62,055 bases of DNA, taken from positions 1 through 62,055 of the forward strand of contig JAAFJL010000007.1 of assembly GCA_013298865.1 (NCBI GenBank), given 5' to 3'. Both the position numbers and the translations under genes were made by a program. Of the stretch, positions 23,911 to 34,177 are shown piece after piece. The stretch is from Cytophagales bacterium (GTDB lineage Bacteria > Bacteroidota > Bacteroidia > Cytophagales > Spirosomataceae). Under the pieces are notes generated by a model. The model searched no databases. It had not been told where the DNA came from and saw only the letters and a list, made by a program, of their open reading frames with translations. The first letter of the stretch is position 1; each line of letters starts with the position of its first letter.

Positions 23911-26886
23911 ATGGCAAAATTTTTTACGAAGGTAAGGCTCAGTTTCACAGCCGTAATCCTTATGTTGGCTGTTGCAGGGGCGATGGCACAAACAAAAATT
24001 TCGGGTAAGATATCGGATGCTGCTACGAAAGAATCACTCATCGGAGTGAGCATTGGTGTCAAGGGAAAAGTAATCGGTACGATTTCAGACGTAAAAGGAA
24101 CTTTTGCACTAACCACAAACACACCAGTACCTTTCACATTGGTGGTATCAATTGTAGGCTACGAAACACAAGAAGTAGCAGTAACAGGTAGTAAGGCTGA
24201 CATCGAGGTATTGATGAAAGAACAAACTATCATGGGACAAGAAGTAGTAGTTTCGGCTTCTCGTATTGAAGAGAGCGTAATGAAATCTCCAGTATCTGTT
24301 GAGAAAATGGACATTCGTGCTATTCAGTCTGCACCAACGGCTTCTTTCTATGATGCCCTCAAGAACTTGAAGGGTGTTGAAGTAAGTACACAGTCATTGA
24401 CTTTTAGCTCAGTGAATACTCGTGGTTTCAATGCCAATGGTAACGTGAGAATGGTACAATTGATTGACGGTATGGACAATCAGGCACCTGGTTTGAATTT
24501 CTCGGTAGGTAATATCGTAGGTATTTCAGAACTTGACCTTGAGTCTGCCGAATTATTACCAGGAGCTGCATCTGCACTCTATGGTCCGAATGCCTTGAAT
24601 GGTATCTTATTAATGAACTCGAAAAGTCCATTTTTGTACCAAGGTCTTAGTGCTTCTGTGAAAACAGGTATTATGTCTGAATCAAATCGTTCTACGCCTT
24701 CAACAGGTATGTACGATGCTTCGATTCGTTTTGCGAAAGCATTCAACAACAAATTTGCTTTTAAATTAAACCTTTCTTATTTGAAAGCTGATGACTGGCA
24801 AGCAAATGATTTTCGTGACCAAAGTTTCTTGAACGGAAATAATTTTTCAGGAACACGTGCTGGAAATAATGCTTACAACGGTATCAATATCTACGGTGAC
24901 GAAACCAACGTAAATATGTATTCTGGTTTATTAGCAAATGGTCAACCAGGAAATGGTGCAGGTGGTACATCTCAGATTTTAGGAGCTATTGCTACTACTG
25001 TTTACCCTGCTGCTTTGCCTGGTATTGGTGGAAAATCATTACTTCAATTATCTGGACAAACGCCTAAACAAATTTTTGATGCAATCATGCCAGCACAAGG
25101 TGCAGCAAATATTTCTCGTTTGGGTTATCTTGAAAAAGATTTGGCTTCTTACGGAACATCAAGTTTGAAATTGAATGGTGCAATTCATTATCGTATTAAT
25201 GATAACATTGAAGCAATTGCACAGGCAAGTTGGGGAAATGGAACAACTATTTACACAGGTGTTGACCGTTACTCAATCAAAAACTTTACGATGGGTCAGT
25301 ACAAACTCGAATTGAAGGGTGCAAACTTCTTCTTGAGAGGTTATACAACTCAAGAGCGTTCGGGTGATGCTTACGCAACTGGAACTTTAGGTGCTTTAGT
25401 AAATGAGTCATGGAAACCATCTACAACTTGGTATCCTCAGTATTTCGGAACATTTGCTCAATCAGCTTTACAAAATTATGCAACCATCTTTGCAGGTGCA
25501 TTAGGACAAGGATTAACGCCAGCAGCAGCCGTTGCAGCAGCAACAGCAGATACACAAGGTAAATTAGCTGGTTATCATACTGCTGCTCGTGGAGAAGCAG
25601 ACAAAGGTCGTATTGTACCAGGAGGTCCAAATTGGGATGCTACTTTGGAAGCTGTGAAAAGCAAAACTATCCCTCAAGGAGCAAAGTTTGCTGACAAAAC
25701 AAATCTTTATGCGATTGAAGGTATGTACAATTTGTCGAAAACATTCAATAATGCAGCAGACGTAATTGTAGGTGGTAACTACCGTACGTATTCATTGAAC
25801 TCTGGTGGTTCATTATTTGCTACTAAGAAAGTAAATGGAGACGGAACAAGTGACCCAACAGGAGAAGAATTCTCAATCAGTGAATATGGTATGTATGTGC
25901 AAGCTGCCAAAGCATTATTTGATGAAAAATTCAAATTGTCTGCTTCTGTACGTTATGACAAAAATGAAAACTTCGCAGGACAGTTCTCTCCTCGTATCTC
26001 TGGAGTATTCTCTCCAACAAGCGAGCATAACTTCCGTGTATCTTACCAGACAGGTTTCCGTATTCCAACAACACAAGACCAGTATATCGACCTTCTTACA
26101 CCACAAGCTCGTTTAATTGGTGGTTTGCCATTGTTCAATGAGCGTTATAAACTTTCTGGAAATAGTTTTGAGTTTCCTTCGGTTTTAGCGAACCCAACAG
26201 ATCCTTCAAAATGGAAAACTTTCCAATACAAAGAATACAGTCCAGAAAGAATTGCTTCATGGGAGATTGGATATAAAGGTTTGATTAACAAGAGATTATT
26301 TGTTGATGCTTACTACTATAATAGTACATTTACAAACTTCTCAGCTTCGAGAGTTGTTGCACAACCAAACCCTGCACTTGCTGGAAACTTGTTGATTTAC
26401 TCGATGCCAGGCAATGCTGAAAATCCTGTAAAAACAAGAGGTTGGGCTTTGGGTCTTGATTATTCATTACCGAATAACTTCACAATTGGCGGTAACGTTT
26501 CACATAACGTATTGTATGACGACGGTGGTTTAACATCTGCTCAGTTAGGTTATAACACTCCTCCATACCGTGTGAATTTATCGGTTGGAAATCGTAATAT
26601 CTCTGGCTCTGGCTTAGGTTTCAACGTAACTTTCAGGTACCAAGAAGGATTTGTATGGCAGTCAGGTTTTGCAAGTAATAATGTAAATACTTTGAATGTA
26701 GGTAACATTCCTCAGTTCAATACTTTAGATGCACAAATTTCTAAAAAATTGACAAACTTGAAAACTATCTTGAAAATAGGTGGTAGCAATTTGTTAGGAC
26801 GTTCATACGTTACATCATGGGGTAATCCAAACGTAGGTTCATTGTTCTTCGTAGGTTTAACATTTGATGAATTATTGAATAAGTAA
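23911..26886 (+). CDS. TonB-dependent outer membrane receptor, carboxypeptidase-like N-domain
   Basis: 991 residues: signal peptide (about 1-27), a CarboxypepD_reg-like domain (about 28-115, KISGKISDAATKESLIG), the plug domain (about 135-250, with LIDGMDNQAPGLN), and a large barrel ending in FVGLTFDELLNK. It imports a substrate across the outer membrane with TonB energy. No SusD-like lipoprotein follows, so this is not a normal Sus locus; the substrate is unknown. The only downstream gene on the strand is a TPR protein behind a strong terminator. The ATG at 23911 is in a good A-rich context. Confidence 0.9.
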   Translation: MAKFFTKVRLSFTAVILMLAVAGAMAQTKISGKISDAATKESLIGVSIGVKGKVIGTISDVKGTFALTTNTPVPFTLVVSIVGYETQEVAVTGSKADIEVLMKEQTIMGQEVVVSASRIEESVMKSPVSVEKMDIRAIQSAPTASFYDALKNLKGVEVSTQSLTFSSVNTRGFNANGNVRMVQLIDGMDNQAPGLNFSVGNIVGISELDLESAELLPGAASALYGPNALNGILLMNSKSPFLYQGLSASVKTGIMSESNRSTPSTGMYDASIRFAKAFNNKFAFKLNLSYLKADDWQANDFRDQSFLNGNNFSGTRAGNNAYNGINIYGDETNVNMYSGLLANGQPGNGAGGTSQILGAIATTVYPAALPGIGGKSLLQLSGQTPKQIFDAIMPAQGAANISRLGYLEKDLASYGTSSLKLNGAIHYRINDNIEAIAQASWGNGTTIYTGVDRYSIKNFTMGQYKLELKGANFFLRGYTTQERSGDAYATGTLGALVNESWKPSTTWYPQYFGTFAQSALQNYATIFAGALGQGLTPAAAVAAATADTQGKLAGYHTAARGEADKGRIVPGGPNWDATLEAVKSKTIPQGAKFADKTNLYAIEGMYNLSKTFNNAADVIVGGNYRTYSLNSGGSLFATKKVNGDGTSDPTGEEFSISEYGMYVQAAKALFDEKFKLSASVRYDKNENFAGQFSPRISGVFSPTSEHNFRVSYQTGFRIPTTQDQYIDLLTPQARLIGGLPLFNERYKLSGNSFEFPSVLANPTDPSKWKTFQYKEYSPERIASWEIGYKGLINKRLFVDAYYYNSTFTNFSASRVVAQPNPALAGNLLIYSMPGNAENPVKTRGWALGLDYSLPNNFTIGGNVSHNVLYDDGGLTSAQLGYNTPPYRVNLSVGNRNISGSGLGFNVTFRYQEGFVWQSGFASNNVNTLNVGNIPQFNTLDAQISKKLTNLKTILKIGGSNLLGRSYVTSWGNPNVGSLFFVGLTFDELLNK

Positions 26887-26909
26887 TCATAGAGTATTAT
26901 TGTAAAAAA

Positions 26910-26940
26910 AACCTCTCGTACGATACGAGAGGTTTTTTTA
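26910..26940. terminator. bidirectional terminator after the TonB receptor
   Basis: AACCTCTCGTA (26910-26920) pairs perfectly with TACGAGAGGTT over a 3-base loop. It is preceded by A8 and followed by T7, so it is strong in both directions. Confidence 0.9.
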
Positions 26941-26960
26941 TGTAGTTATACAGTGGCAAG

Positions 26961-27116
26961 AGACCTCGTGAGAGGTCAAATTTGATTAGCCATACGTGAA
27001 ACGTATGGAATTGAAATATGAGCGAATTCAACCCCGAATGGGGTTGAAGCCACAGACTACTTCATTTTCCCCGAGTTTCACTCAGGGCTAATCAAATTTA
27101 ATCCTTTCAGGATTTT
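26961..27116. repeat. mosaic of five small hairpins inside a 14-bp terminal inverted repeat
   Basis: AAATTTGATTAGCC (26978-26991) and GGCTAATCAAATTT (27086-27099) are perfect complements. Inside are CATACG/CGTATG and CAACCCC/GGGGTTG hairpins plus a weaker CCCC...GGG one. Outside are GACCTC/GAGGTC on the left and AATCCT/AGGATT on the right. It looks like a REP/BIME-type element, not a gene. Confidence 0.8.
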
Positions 27117-27180
27117 AAAAAAGAGATTGCTGGTAGTTATAGTTATTTTTTATAACTATCTGATAATTAGATTATTAATT

Positions 27181-27211
27181 TCTAAATTTGTGTACCTGCA
27201 AATTTAGAAAC
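27181..27211 (+). promoter_or_regulatory. promoter box within a 10-bp inverted repeat, upstream of the TPR gene
   Basis: TAAATTTG (27183-27190) fits TAnnTTTG and is part of an inverted repeat, TCTAAATTTG with CAAATTTAGA, that could be an operator. The TPR gene ATG follows about 76 bases later. Confidence 0.4.
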
Positions 27212-27266
27212 ACATTATACTATTATTCAGAATTAACCGTTATATTAGGGTGAGTTTTTAACAATA

Positions 27267-28001
27267 ATGATGACAAAAATCCTTTCTATATTAATTTTAT
27301 TTGGAAACTTCTGCGTAAATGCACAGACTACTGAGGCATTAGTGAGTAATCGTCAGGTAACAAAACCTGTGACAAACCAGACAGATTTACCAGATGTTCG
27401 GGTGCTTCCACTTTTTGGTAGTAAGAAAAAAACTGATACCCAAATAGCCCAAGATAAAAGATTTTTACAACAATGTGACCAACACTTTCCTGACCGCACT
27501 GATGCCAGTAAGTTCTTTTCTGAACGTGGTTGGGAGTATGTTTCAGAAGGGAAATTAGATACTGCTATTTACAGGTTTAATCTTTCGTTTTTGTTAAACC
27601 CACAAAATGTTGATGCCTTCTGGGGGCTTGGTACGGTAAGTTACCAACAAGGAAAATTTGAAGAATCATCGAATTTACTACAAAGAGGGCTTTCACTTGC
27701 CCCAGAAAATTCAATGTTGATGGTTGATGTAGCTACCGTTCAGATTAGCTGTTTCAAAGAAAAAAGAAATTGTGAAGATTTGGAAGGTGCATTAGCTTTA
27801 CTCTATAAATCCATTCAAGTTGATTCCCTAAATGCCAATGCCTTTCTCAAACTTTCGATAGCTGAATACCTGCAAGAACACTACGACAAATCATGGGAGT
27901 ATATGCACAAATGCAGACAATTAGACCTTGCTTTTGTAGATATGCTTTTTATTCAAGACCTCATCGCTAAGAAACCAGACCCACAAGGAATTTTCAAATA
28001 A
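27267..28001 (+). CDS. secreted tetratricopeptide-repeat protein
   Basis: 244 residues with a signal peptide (ends CVNAQT, about residue 20) and at least three TPR units, seen in AFWGLGTVSYQQGKFEESSNLLQRGLSLAPENS and the ALLYKSIQVDSLNANAFLKLSIAEYLQEHYDKS stretch. TPRs bind protein partners; no enzyme motif is present, so the role is unknown. It probably acts in the periplasm. It is separated from the TonB receptor by a terminator and the hairpin mosaic, so a functional link is not supported. Confidence 0.75.
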   Translation: MMTKILSILILFGNFCVNAQTTEALVSNRQVTKPVTNQTDLPDVRVLPLFGSKKKTDTQIAQDKRFLQQCDQHFPDRTDASKFFSERGWEYVSEGKLDTAIYRFNLSFLLNPQNVDAFWGLGTVSYQQGKFEESSNLLQRGLSLAPENSMLMVDVATVQISCFKEKRNCEDLEGALALLYKSIQVDSLNANAFLKLSIAEYLQEHYDKSWEYMHKCRQLDLAFVDMLFIQDLIAKKPDPQGIFK

Positions 28002-28033
28002 GCCAGTCATTCTGGTTATATTCACTCATTCCA

Positions 28034-28873
28034 TCATTCACTCATTCTATCATTGTAAAATGTAAACCGAAAAAATGAATAGCTACACAAGCTACTCATG
28101 GCGGTTAATAAATGCCATAAGGCGTGTCCCTGATACCAAGAATGTGGGTCACAGCCTATTTTCTGCACGTCTAAAGTTCGTATTTTTATAGCAACCACAA
28201 TAAATACGACACTCAGAATTGCCAAAATAATAGACCTTTCCTTTCTGAATTGAAGATAGTTTATTGCTATTAAGATCAGTAAAATCAATATCAAAATTGG
28301 CACTGAAATACTACTCGAAATCATGAGAGCTATTTTGTAGAAAGAGAAAATAAGCACCCATAAAATGACGATGAAACTATTTTTTAGTGAATCAGAAAGG
28401 TCAATTTTGTGTAAAACTTGGTACAATCCGATGCTCAGTAAAATAATCGAAATTCCATAAGTTCCATTCATGTCCACCCGTTGCCCCACCCATGTGAGTG
28501 ATGCGTGGAAAAATGCACTTCCGAAACTTAGATAGATAAAACAAAGTCCCATTGAAGCTGAAAGCAAAGGAAAATTTGCTAATCTATTCACTGAAACTTC
28601 TTTCCTATTTTTCCAATCTTCCCAAGCAATCTGACAAATAAAAACGCCAAAAAAGAAATAGACCAAATTTGAATAGGTATTCATAGATTGGTGGAAAAAC
28701 CTGCTCACGTCATTGTATTCGCAATATTCAACCGTTAAAGCTGATTTACTGACAATCATTCCATCCCAAAAATCACCTGTTAAATAGTTATTGAAAAACA
28801 TCCAAACCAGCAACATTGCCAAAGTAAAATAACAAGAGCGAATCAGGAATTTTATGAAGATGGATTTGAGCAT
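28034..28873 (-). CDS. ceramidase-like (CREST superfamily) membrane hydrolase
   Basis: 279 residues with about seven membrane helices. The pattern fits alkaline ceramidase/CREST proteins: VEYCEYND and NTYSNLVYFFFG near the N-terminus, then FFHASLTWVGQRVDMNGTY with a His and an Asp, and GHALWHLLTA with two His near the end. In ceramidases three His bind the catalytic Zn2+. Bacteroidota make sphingolipids, which makes such an enzyme plausible here, but some CREST members are not ceramidases. A CATTC-word repeat lies at its 3' end (28020-28056). Confidence 0.7.
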   Translation of the reverse strand: MLKSIFIKFLIRSCYFTLAMLLVWMFFNNYLTGDFWDGMIVSKSALTVEYCEYNDVSRFFHQSMNTYSNLVYFFFGVFICQIAWEDWKNRKEVSVNRLANFPLLSASMGLCFIYLSFGSAFFHASLTWVGQRVDMNGTYGISIILLSIGLYQVLHKIDLSDSLKNSFIVILWVLIFSFYKIALMISSSISVPILILILLILIAINYLQFRKERSIILAILSVVFIVVAIKIRTLDVQKIGCDPHSWYQGHALWHLLTAMSSLCSYSFFRFTFYNDRMSE

Positions 28874-28900
28874 GATTGGGTTTTTTACTGTTGAACCTGT

Positions 28901-31816
28901 TTAAACTTTCTCCTTCAAAAAATGGGCTGTATAATTATTTTCTATTTTTATCATTTCTTCGGGTGTGCCTGTGAAGGTAACGTAACCGCCTGTATCGCCG
29001 CCTTCTGGACCTAAATCTATGATATAATCTGCCGATTTGATGACTTCCATGTTGTGTTCAATAATAATGACAGAATCTCCTTGTTCTACCAAAGCGTTGA
29101 TGGCTTTTAATAATTTTTTGATGTCATGAAAGTGTAAACCCGTGGTTGGTTCGTCAAAAATAAAGAGTGTTTTGCCTTTATTAGGATTGCCTTTACCTAA
29201 GAAACTCGCCAATTTTACTCGTTGAGCTTCTCCGCCAGACAATGAGTTCGACGACTGTCCCATCTTGATATATCCTAAACCTACTTCGTACAAAGGCGAG
29301 AGTTTTTCTACCAATTTAGGTTGATTTCCTTTGAAAAATGCAATGGCATCTTCTACCGTCATATCGAGTAAATCAGAGATGTCTTTGTCGTTGTATTTTA
29401 CATCTAAAACTTCTTGTTTGAAACGCTTTCCTCCACAACCGTCGCACTTCAAGCGTACATCCGCCATGAACTGCATTTCGATGGTTACTTCGCCTTCTCC
29501 CTGACAAACTTCGCAACGTCCACCTTCTACGTTAAAAGAAAAATGGGCAGGTTTGTAGCCTCTATTTTTTGAAATCGGTAATTCAGAATATAATAACCTG
29601 ATTTGGTCGTAAGCCTTTACGTAAGTTACTGGATTAGAACGACTTGACTTCCCGATTGGATTTTGGTCAACCATTTCTACGGACTCAATCAGGCTGAGGC
29701 TACCTCCTAATTCTCCGAATTTTCCAGCCTCGTCTGTATGTGTACCCAACTTACGTCCGAGTGCAGGAAAGAGAATTTTTCTAATTAAAGTTGACTTCCC
29801 AGAACCGCTTACGCCCGTAACTACATTGAGAATACCAAGTGGAATTTTTACATCAAAATCCTTCAAATTATTTTCTCTTGCACCCTTTATTTCCAAGAAA
29901 TTAACTGCTTTTCGCCTAAATTTTGGCACAGGAATCGTATCAGTTCCTGTTAAGAAATTGATAGTGTGGGAAGCCCCCGAACCCCCAGAGGGGGAGTTTT
30001 TGACTTCAATATTTTTCTCTGAAACAAACTCTCCCTCTGGGGGTTGGGGGGCTTGAGCTTCTTCTAACGTACCCTGAAAAACCAGTTCCCCACCGTGGCT
30101 ACCTGCGTCTGGACCAATGTCAATAATTTGGTCGGCTGCTCGCATTACTTCTTCTTCGTGTTCAACAATTATAACAGTATTGCCCATATCTCTAAGGGAC
30201 TCCAAAACAGTTATCAGCTTTCGGGTATCTCTTGGATGAAGCCCGATACTTGGTTCGTCCAGAATATACATTGACCCTACCAAGGCACTTCCCAAAGATG
30301 TTGCGAGTTTGATTCGTTGATATTCTCCGCCCGAAAGACTGGACGTTAAGCGGTTCAGAGACAAATATCCCAAACCAACTTTATCCATATATTCCAAACG
30401 ATTTTCTATTTCTGTTAAAATTCTTTTAGATACAGCCTTCTGATTATCAGTGAGTTGTATATTTTTAAAGAATTCGGCAGCGTCCGAAATTGGTAGCAAC
30501 ACCAAGTCAATTATCGACTTATTGTTGATTTTTACGTAACCTGCATCCTTACGCAAACGTGAGCCTTTGCAGTCTGGACAGGTTGTCCTGCCACGATAAC
30601 GAGACAGTAAAACTCGGTACTGAATCTTATGCGTTTCGGCTTCGAGGACTTCAAAAAACTGGTTCAATCCTTGAAAATATTCGTTACCCGTCCAGAGTAA
30701 TTCCTTTTGTGCTTCGGTGAGTTCCTTATAAATTCGGTGAATGGGAAAGTCGAATTTTACCCCATTTTTTAATAACGGAACGAGCCATTCGCTCATTTTT
30801 TCGGTACGCCAAGGGGCAATTGCCCCTTCGTAAACAGAGACATTTTTATCTGGGAAAACAAGTTCATGGTCAATTCCCAAAACTCTTCCGAAACCTTCAC
30901 ATCTACGGCACGCCCCGTAAGGATTATTGAACGAAAAAAGATTTAATGAAGGTTCTTCAAAAACAATTCCGTCCTGCTCGAAACGGTCTGAGAATGCGTA
31001 CGCTTTGCCATCAAAAACTTGAATTATTGCATTGCCGTCACCTTCAAAAAAAGCAGTTTGGACAGAATCGGAAAGACGGAATTGAGTCTCTTCGTCATCT
31101 TGTTTTACTGCCACACGGTCAATCAAAATATGGTAGTTGGGTTCTATATTATTGATTGTTGGCAATGCCTTCTGGGCATCAGTATCTTCCAACAATTGCT
31201 CTAAAAACACGGTCTCTGAATCAACTAAAATCCTTGTGTAGCCTTTCTGGAGCAAGATTTTGAGTTCGTCTAACAGTTTTCTGCCATCTTTCAAAAGCAG
31301 TGGCGAAAGTACCATTACTCGTGTACCTTCGTCCATTTTCAAGACAAAATCAACCACGTCTGTTACGGTATCTTTCTGCACTTCTTTTCCCGAAACTGGC
31401 GAGTAAGTTACGCCTGCACGAGCAAAAAGTAATTTGAGGTAATCGTAAATTTCGGTAGTTGTCCCGACAGTCGAACGGGGATTTTTGGTTGAAACTTTTT
31501 GTTCAATCGCAATGGCTGGAGAAATCCCTTTGATATATTCTACATCGGGTTTTTCCATTCGTCCCAAAAACTGACGAGCATAAGACGACAAACTTTCGAC
31601 GTACATTCTTTGCCCTTCTGCAAAAAGCGTATCAAAAGCCAAAGAAGATTTTCCAGAACCCGAAAGTCCCGTAATCACGACCATTTTGTTGCGAGGAATG
31701 GCAACATCAATATTTTTGAGATTATTTACCTTCGCCCCTTTAATAATGATAAATTTCTTCGGGTCAAGGTCTTCAAAAGGAGTTGCTTCATCCGAAGCCG
31801 TAGTTATTGAATTCAT
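28901..31816 (-). CDS. uvrA: excinuclease ABC subunit A
   Basis: 971 residues with two ABC ATPase modules (Walker [10 protein letters not shown] and GVSGSGKST), signature motifs [13 protein letters not shown] and [13 protein letters not shown], and the zinc-finger cysteines CRRC, CPDC, CEVC and CDGC. It recognises damaged DNA in nucleotide excision repair. It is longer than usual because an 84-bp palindromic element (29971-30054) is inserted in frame, adding about 28 residues (APQPPEGEF to PSGGSGA) between the first and second ATPase halves. The reading frame is intact, so the protein is probably active. Confidence 0.96.
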   Translation of the reverse strand: MNSITTASDEATPFEDLDPKKFIIIKGAKVNNLKNIDVAIPRNKMVVITGLSGSGKSSLAFDTLFAEGQRMYVESLSSYARQFLGRMEKPDVEYIKGISPAIAIEQKVSTKNPRSTVGTTTEIYDYLKLLFARAGVTYSPVSGKEVQKDTVTDVVDFVLKMDEGTRVMVLSPLLLKDGRKLLDELKILLQKGYTRILVDSETVFLEQLLEDTDAQKALPTINNIEPNYHILIDRVAVKQDDEETQFRLSDSVQTAFFEGDGNAIIQVFDGKAYAFSDRFEQDGIVFEEPSLNLFSFNNPYGACRRCEGFGRVLGIDHELVFPDKNVSVYEGAIAPWRTEKMSEWLVPLLKNGVKFDFPIHRIYKELTEAQKELLWTGNEYFQGLNQFFEVLEAETHKIQYRVLLSRYRGRTTCPDCKGSRLRKDAGYVKINNKSIIDLVLLPISDAAEFFKNIQLTDNQKAVSKRILTEIENRLEYMDKVGLGYLSLNRLTSSLSGGEYQRIKLATSLGSALVGSMYILDEPSIGLHPRDTRKLITVLESLRDMGNTVIIVEHEEEVMRAADQIIDIGPDAGSHGGELVFQGTLEEAQAPQPPEGEFVSEKNIEVKNSPSGGSGASHTINFLTGTDTIPVPKFRRKAVNFLEIKGARENNLKDFDVKIPLGILNVVTGVSGSGKSTLIRKILFPALGRKLGTHTDEAGKFGELGGSLSLIESVEMVDQNPIGKSSRSNPVTYVKAYDQIRLLYSELPISKNRGYKPAHFSFNVEGGRCEVCQGEGEVTIEMQFMADVRLKCDGCGGKRFKQEVLDVKYNDKDISDLLDMTVEDAIAFFKGNQPKLVEKLSPLYEVGLGYIKMGQSSNSLSGGEAQRVKLASFLGKGNPNKGKTLFIFDEPTTGLHFHDIKKLLKAINALVEQGDSVIIIEHNMEVIKSADYIIDLGPEGGDTGGYVTFTGTPEEMIKIENNYTAHFLKEKV
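29971..30054. repeat. GC-rich palindromic element inserted in frame in uvrA
   Basis: Two 29-base arms (29971-29999 and 30026-30054) are complementary at 27 of 29 bases; they carry AAGCCCCCgAACCCCCAGAG and its complement around a 26-base AT-rich loop. Its base make-up is very unlike the rest of uvrA. Similar CCCCC/GGGGG palindromes are known as intergenic repeats in Bacteroidota. Confidence 0.9.
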
Positions 31817-32003
31817 AATGTAAAAATAAGGAGTCTTTTAGAATAGACAATTTCTATCGAAATAATGTTTCCTAATAGCATAAGAAAATCTCCTAATTCA
31901 CGTTAAATATTGGTCAAAAATTTGCTAAATTATGGATTCATTCCTAATTACTTTTGCCTTTACCTCAGAAAATCCATGTTCCAAAAATAAACCAATACAT
32001 CTC

Positions 32004-33335
32004 ATGAAAAAACTATTAATTCTCATCATTTTCTTTCAGTTTTTCCAAGTTTCTGCCCAAAGTATTATCTCCAAAAGCAATTTAACAGACCAAGAGAAAA
32101 TTTATGGTTTGTCTAAGTTTTGGTCGGAAGTTGCTTACAATTTTGCCTATTTCGACAAAACAAAAATCAACTGGGATAGCACCTACAACGCATTCATTCC
32201 CAGAGTATTAGCTACTAAAAACACTTGGGATTACTACCAGGAACTTGAACAATTTTGTGCTTTACTAAAAGATGGACATACAGGGATATTTTCACCTCCA
32301 GATTTAATTATTGGGGGGTCTCGGTACCGAGAAATTGAATACGGGAATTTCAATAAAAGAATCTTTGTAACAAATGTTCGAGAAGGTTTAAAAGATAAAA
32401 TTCCTTTGGGTTCTGAAGTACTCAGCATTGATGGAAAAACAGTGGAAGCGTATTTCAAAGAAAAAGCATTTCCGTATATTAGTGCCTCTACTGAACACCA
32501 ACTTTGGAATGATGCCACAAGACAACTATTTTATGGTACAGATACTACTCAGATTTGGAAAGTTGAACTGAAAACTCCAAAGGGAAAATTGATTAATCAT
32601 GATGCTCGGTTTTTTATCCAAAGACTAAAATTTGTCACCGAAAAACCAGCATGGAAACGAAGCGATTTTAAAATTATAGACGATATTGCCTATTTTCAGA
32701 TAAATACTTTTGATAATAATGCCGTAATTGATGATTTTAAAGCAATTTTACCCGAAATTTATAAAGCTAAGGGAGTGGTGATTGATTTACGTAAAAATGG
32801 TGGTGGAAGTAGTGGAAATGCGGCAGAAATTTTGAAATATTTCACTGAACAAAAAGTCTTGATTGGCTCTAAATGGAAAACCAGAAATCATTTAGCTTCG
32901 CACAAGGCATGGGGGGCATCTATGGGTAATGTTGTCTTAGATAGCCTACCGAAGTCAGCTCAAAAAAACTACAAGATTTTCAAAGGCGATTATTGGTATG
33001 AAGGCGATTACATGATTTTTCAAAATGATGTAAAGGATAAAAAGATTACCTTGCCATTGGTTGTATTGACGAGTAACAATACGGCATCGGCGGCAGAAGA
33101 TTTTTTGATAATTTTGGAAGGTCTAAAAAACAGAGCTATCACTATTGGACAAAAAACTTATGGTAGTACTGGGCAACCATTGCATTTTTCATTGCCAGGG
33201 GGAGGCGGTGCAAGAGTTTGTACCAAAAAAGATACCTATCCAGACGGTCGTGAGTTTGTAGGTTACGGAATAAAGCCAACGATTGAAGTTGAAAGAAATA
33301 TCAATGATGTCCTTTTACTGATAATTGTTCACTGA
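32004..33335 (+). CDS. S41-family peptidase
   Basis: 443 residues with a signal peptide (about 1-19, ends VSAQ) and the S41 (C-terminal processing/tricorn-like) domain: VIDLRKNGGGSSGN, the catalytic Ser in NNTASAAEDF and the catalytic Lys in GQKTYGSTGQP. It probably cleaves proteins in the periplasm or outside. No clear PDZ domain is seen. The ATG at 32004 gives a clean signal peptide; the in-frame ATG at 31932 would add a poor leader. The OMP gene 30 bases downstream may be co-transcribed. Confidence 0.85.
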   Translation: MKKLLILIIFFQFFQVSAQSIISKSNLTDQEKIYGLSKFWSEVAYNFAYFDKTKINWDSTYNAFIPRVLATKNTWDYYQELEQFCALLKDGHTGIFSPPDLIIGGSRYREIEYGNFNKRIFVTNVREGLKDKIPLGSEVLSIDGKTVEAYFKEKAFPYISASTEHQLWNDATRQLFYGTDTTQIWKVELKTPKGKLINHDARFFIQRLKFVTEKPAWKRSDFKIIDDIAYFQINTFDNNAVIDDFKAILPEIYKAKGVVIDLRKNGGGSSGNAAEILKYFTEQKVLIGSKWKTRNHLASHKAWGASMGNVVLDSLPKSAQKNYKIFKGDYWYEGDYMIFQNDVKDKKITLPLVVLTSNNTASAAEDFLIILEGLKNRAITIGQKTYGSTGQPLHFSLPGGGGARVCTKKDTYPDGREFVGYGIKPTIEVERNINDVLLLIIVH

Positions 33336-33365
33336 AAAAAAAGAGATCACTAAAATTCACAAATA

Positions 33366-33989
33366 ATGAAAAAACTATTTTTAGTATTTTGTTTGTTAAC
33401 TGCTTCGTATTCATATACTTACGCACAAGACCCAGTTGTAATCAAGGAAGAAGGAGCTACTAAAGATTTAGACGTAGAGGATGATTTCAGTACGCTTTCT
33501 ACCAAAGACAGAACGTTGATTGGTTTCTACATGAACAATCTTTTCGGCATCAGTCTAAGTCCTGTTACAGCAATAGAAGCTGGTCCAGTAGTAGGTTATC
33601 GCCTCACGAGAGATTTAATGGTGGGTTCAAGTTTTGGTTTTGATTATTACAGAGACTCAAGATTAGTAACCAGCAATGGTAATGCGTACAAAGAATTTCT
33701 CTTGAAAATCTCTCCTTTTGTGCGTTATCAACCTGGTTTTTTTAGCAGTATTGTTAATGGTGGTTTTGTACAGTTAGACTACGAAACACCAACTGTTTTG
33801 GATAGAAATCCAGCTTCAAGTTTCTCTTACGGAGCAACAACTTTACTGGGTGTGGGTTATTCGTCACAAGGTAGTGGCAAAGCACAGGGATATTTCAGTA
33901 TTCACTTTCCGATTGATGCAGGCAGACAGAATTCAATTTACAATACTGGTAATTCGATTGCCGTAAGGATTGGCTGGTTCTTCTTGTAA
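33366..33989 (+). CDS. small outer membrane beta-barrel protein
   Basis: 207 residues with a signal peptide (ends YTYAQ, about residue 21). An acidic linker follows, then eight or so amphipathic beta strands (TLIGFYMNNLFGISLSP... VAIRIGWFFL) ending in an aromatic C-terminus, as in porin-family barrels. The function is unknown. It is followed by a strong terminator at 34012, so with the S41 gene it may form a two-gene unit. Confidence 0.7.
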   Translation: MKKLFLVFCLLTASYSYTYAQDPVVIKEEGATKDLDVEDDFSTLSTKDRTLIGFYMNNLFGISLSPVTAIEAGPVVGYRLTRDLMVGSSFGFDYYRDSRLVTSNGNAYKEFLLKISPFVRYQPGFFSSIVNGGFVQLDYETPTVLDRNPASSFSYGATTLLGVGYSSQGSGKAQGYFSIHFPIDAGRQNSIYNTGNSIAVRIGWFFL

Positions 33990-34011
33990 TTCCTAAAAAA
34001 ATCACTAAATT

Positions 34012-34045
34012 AGTGCTACGCTGAGTTTTCGGCGTAGCACTTTTT
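34012..34045 (+). terminator. terminator after the small OMP gene
   Basis: AGTGCTACGC (34012-34021) pairs with GCGTAGCACT (34032-34041), followed by a T-rich tail. Confidence 0.85.
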
Positions 34046-34072
34046 GTTTTCGCTTGGGTGAGCTACAAGCTC

Positions 34073-34167
34073 CGATGTTCGATTTTCGTTATTCGTTGTT
34101 CGGCTAACATCCAATAACGAAAATCCAATAACGAAAATCGAAAATCAAGCAACTAAAATCGAACATC
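34073..34167 (+). repeat. stuttered CGATGTTCG word repeat before the small membrane protein gene
   Basis: GATGTTCGATTTTCG-type words in the left half and AACGAAAATC words in the right half end with AAAATCGAACATC, complementary to the left end. Its right end is 10 bases before the ATG at 34178. Confidence 0.8.
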
Positions 34168-34177
34168 ACAAAAATTT

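Noticed and set aside
23911-28001. SusC/SusD-type glycan uptake locus
   Set aside because: No SusD-like gene follows; the next gene is a TPR protein beyond a strong terminator and a repeat element.
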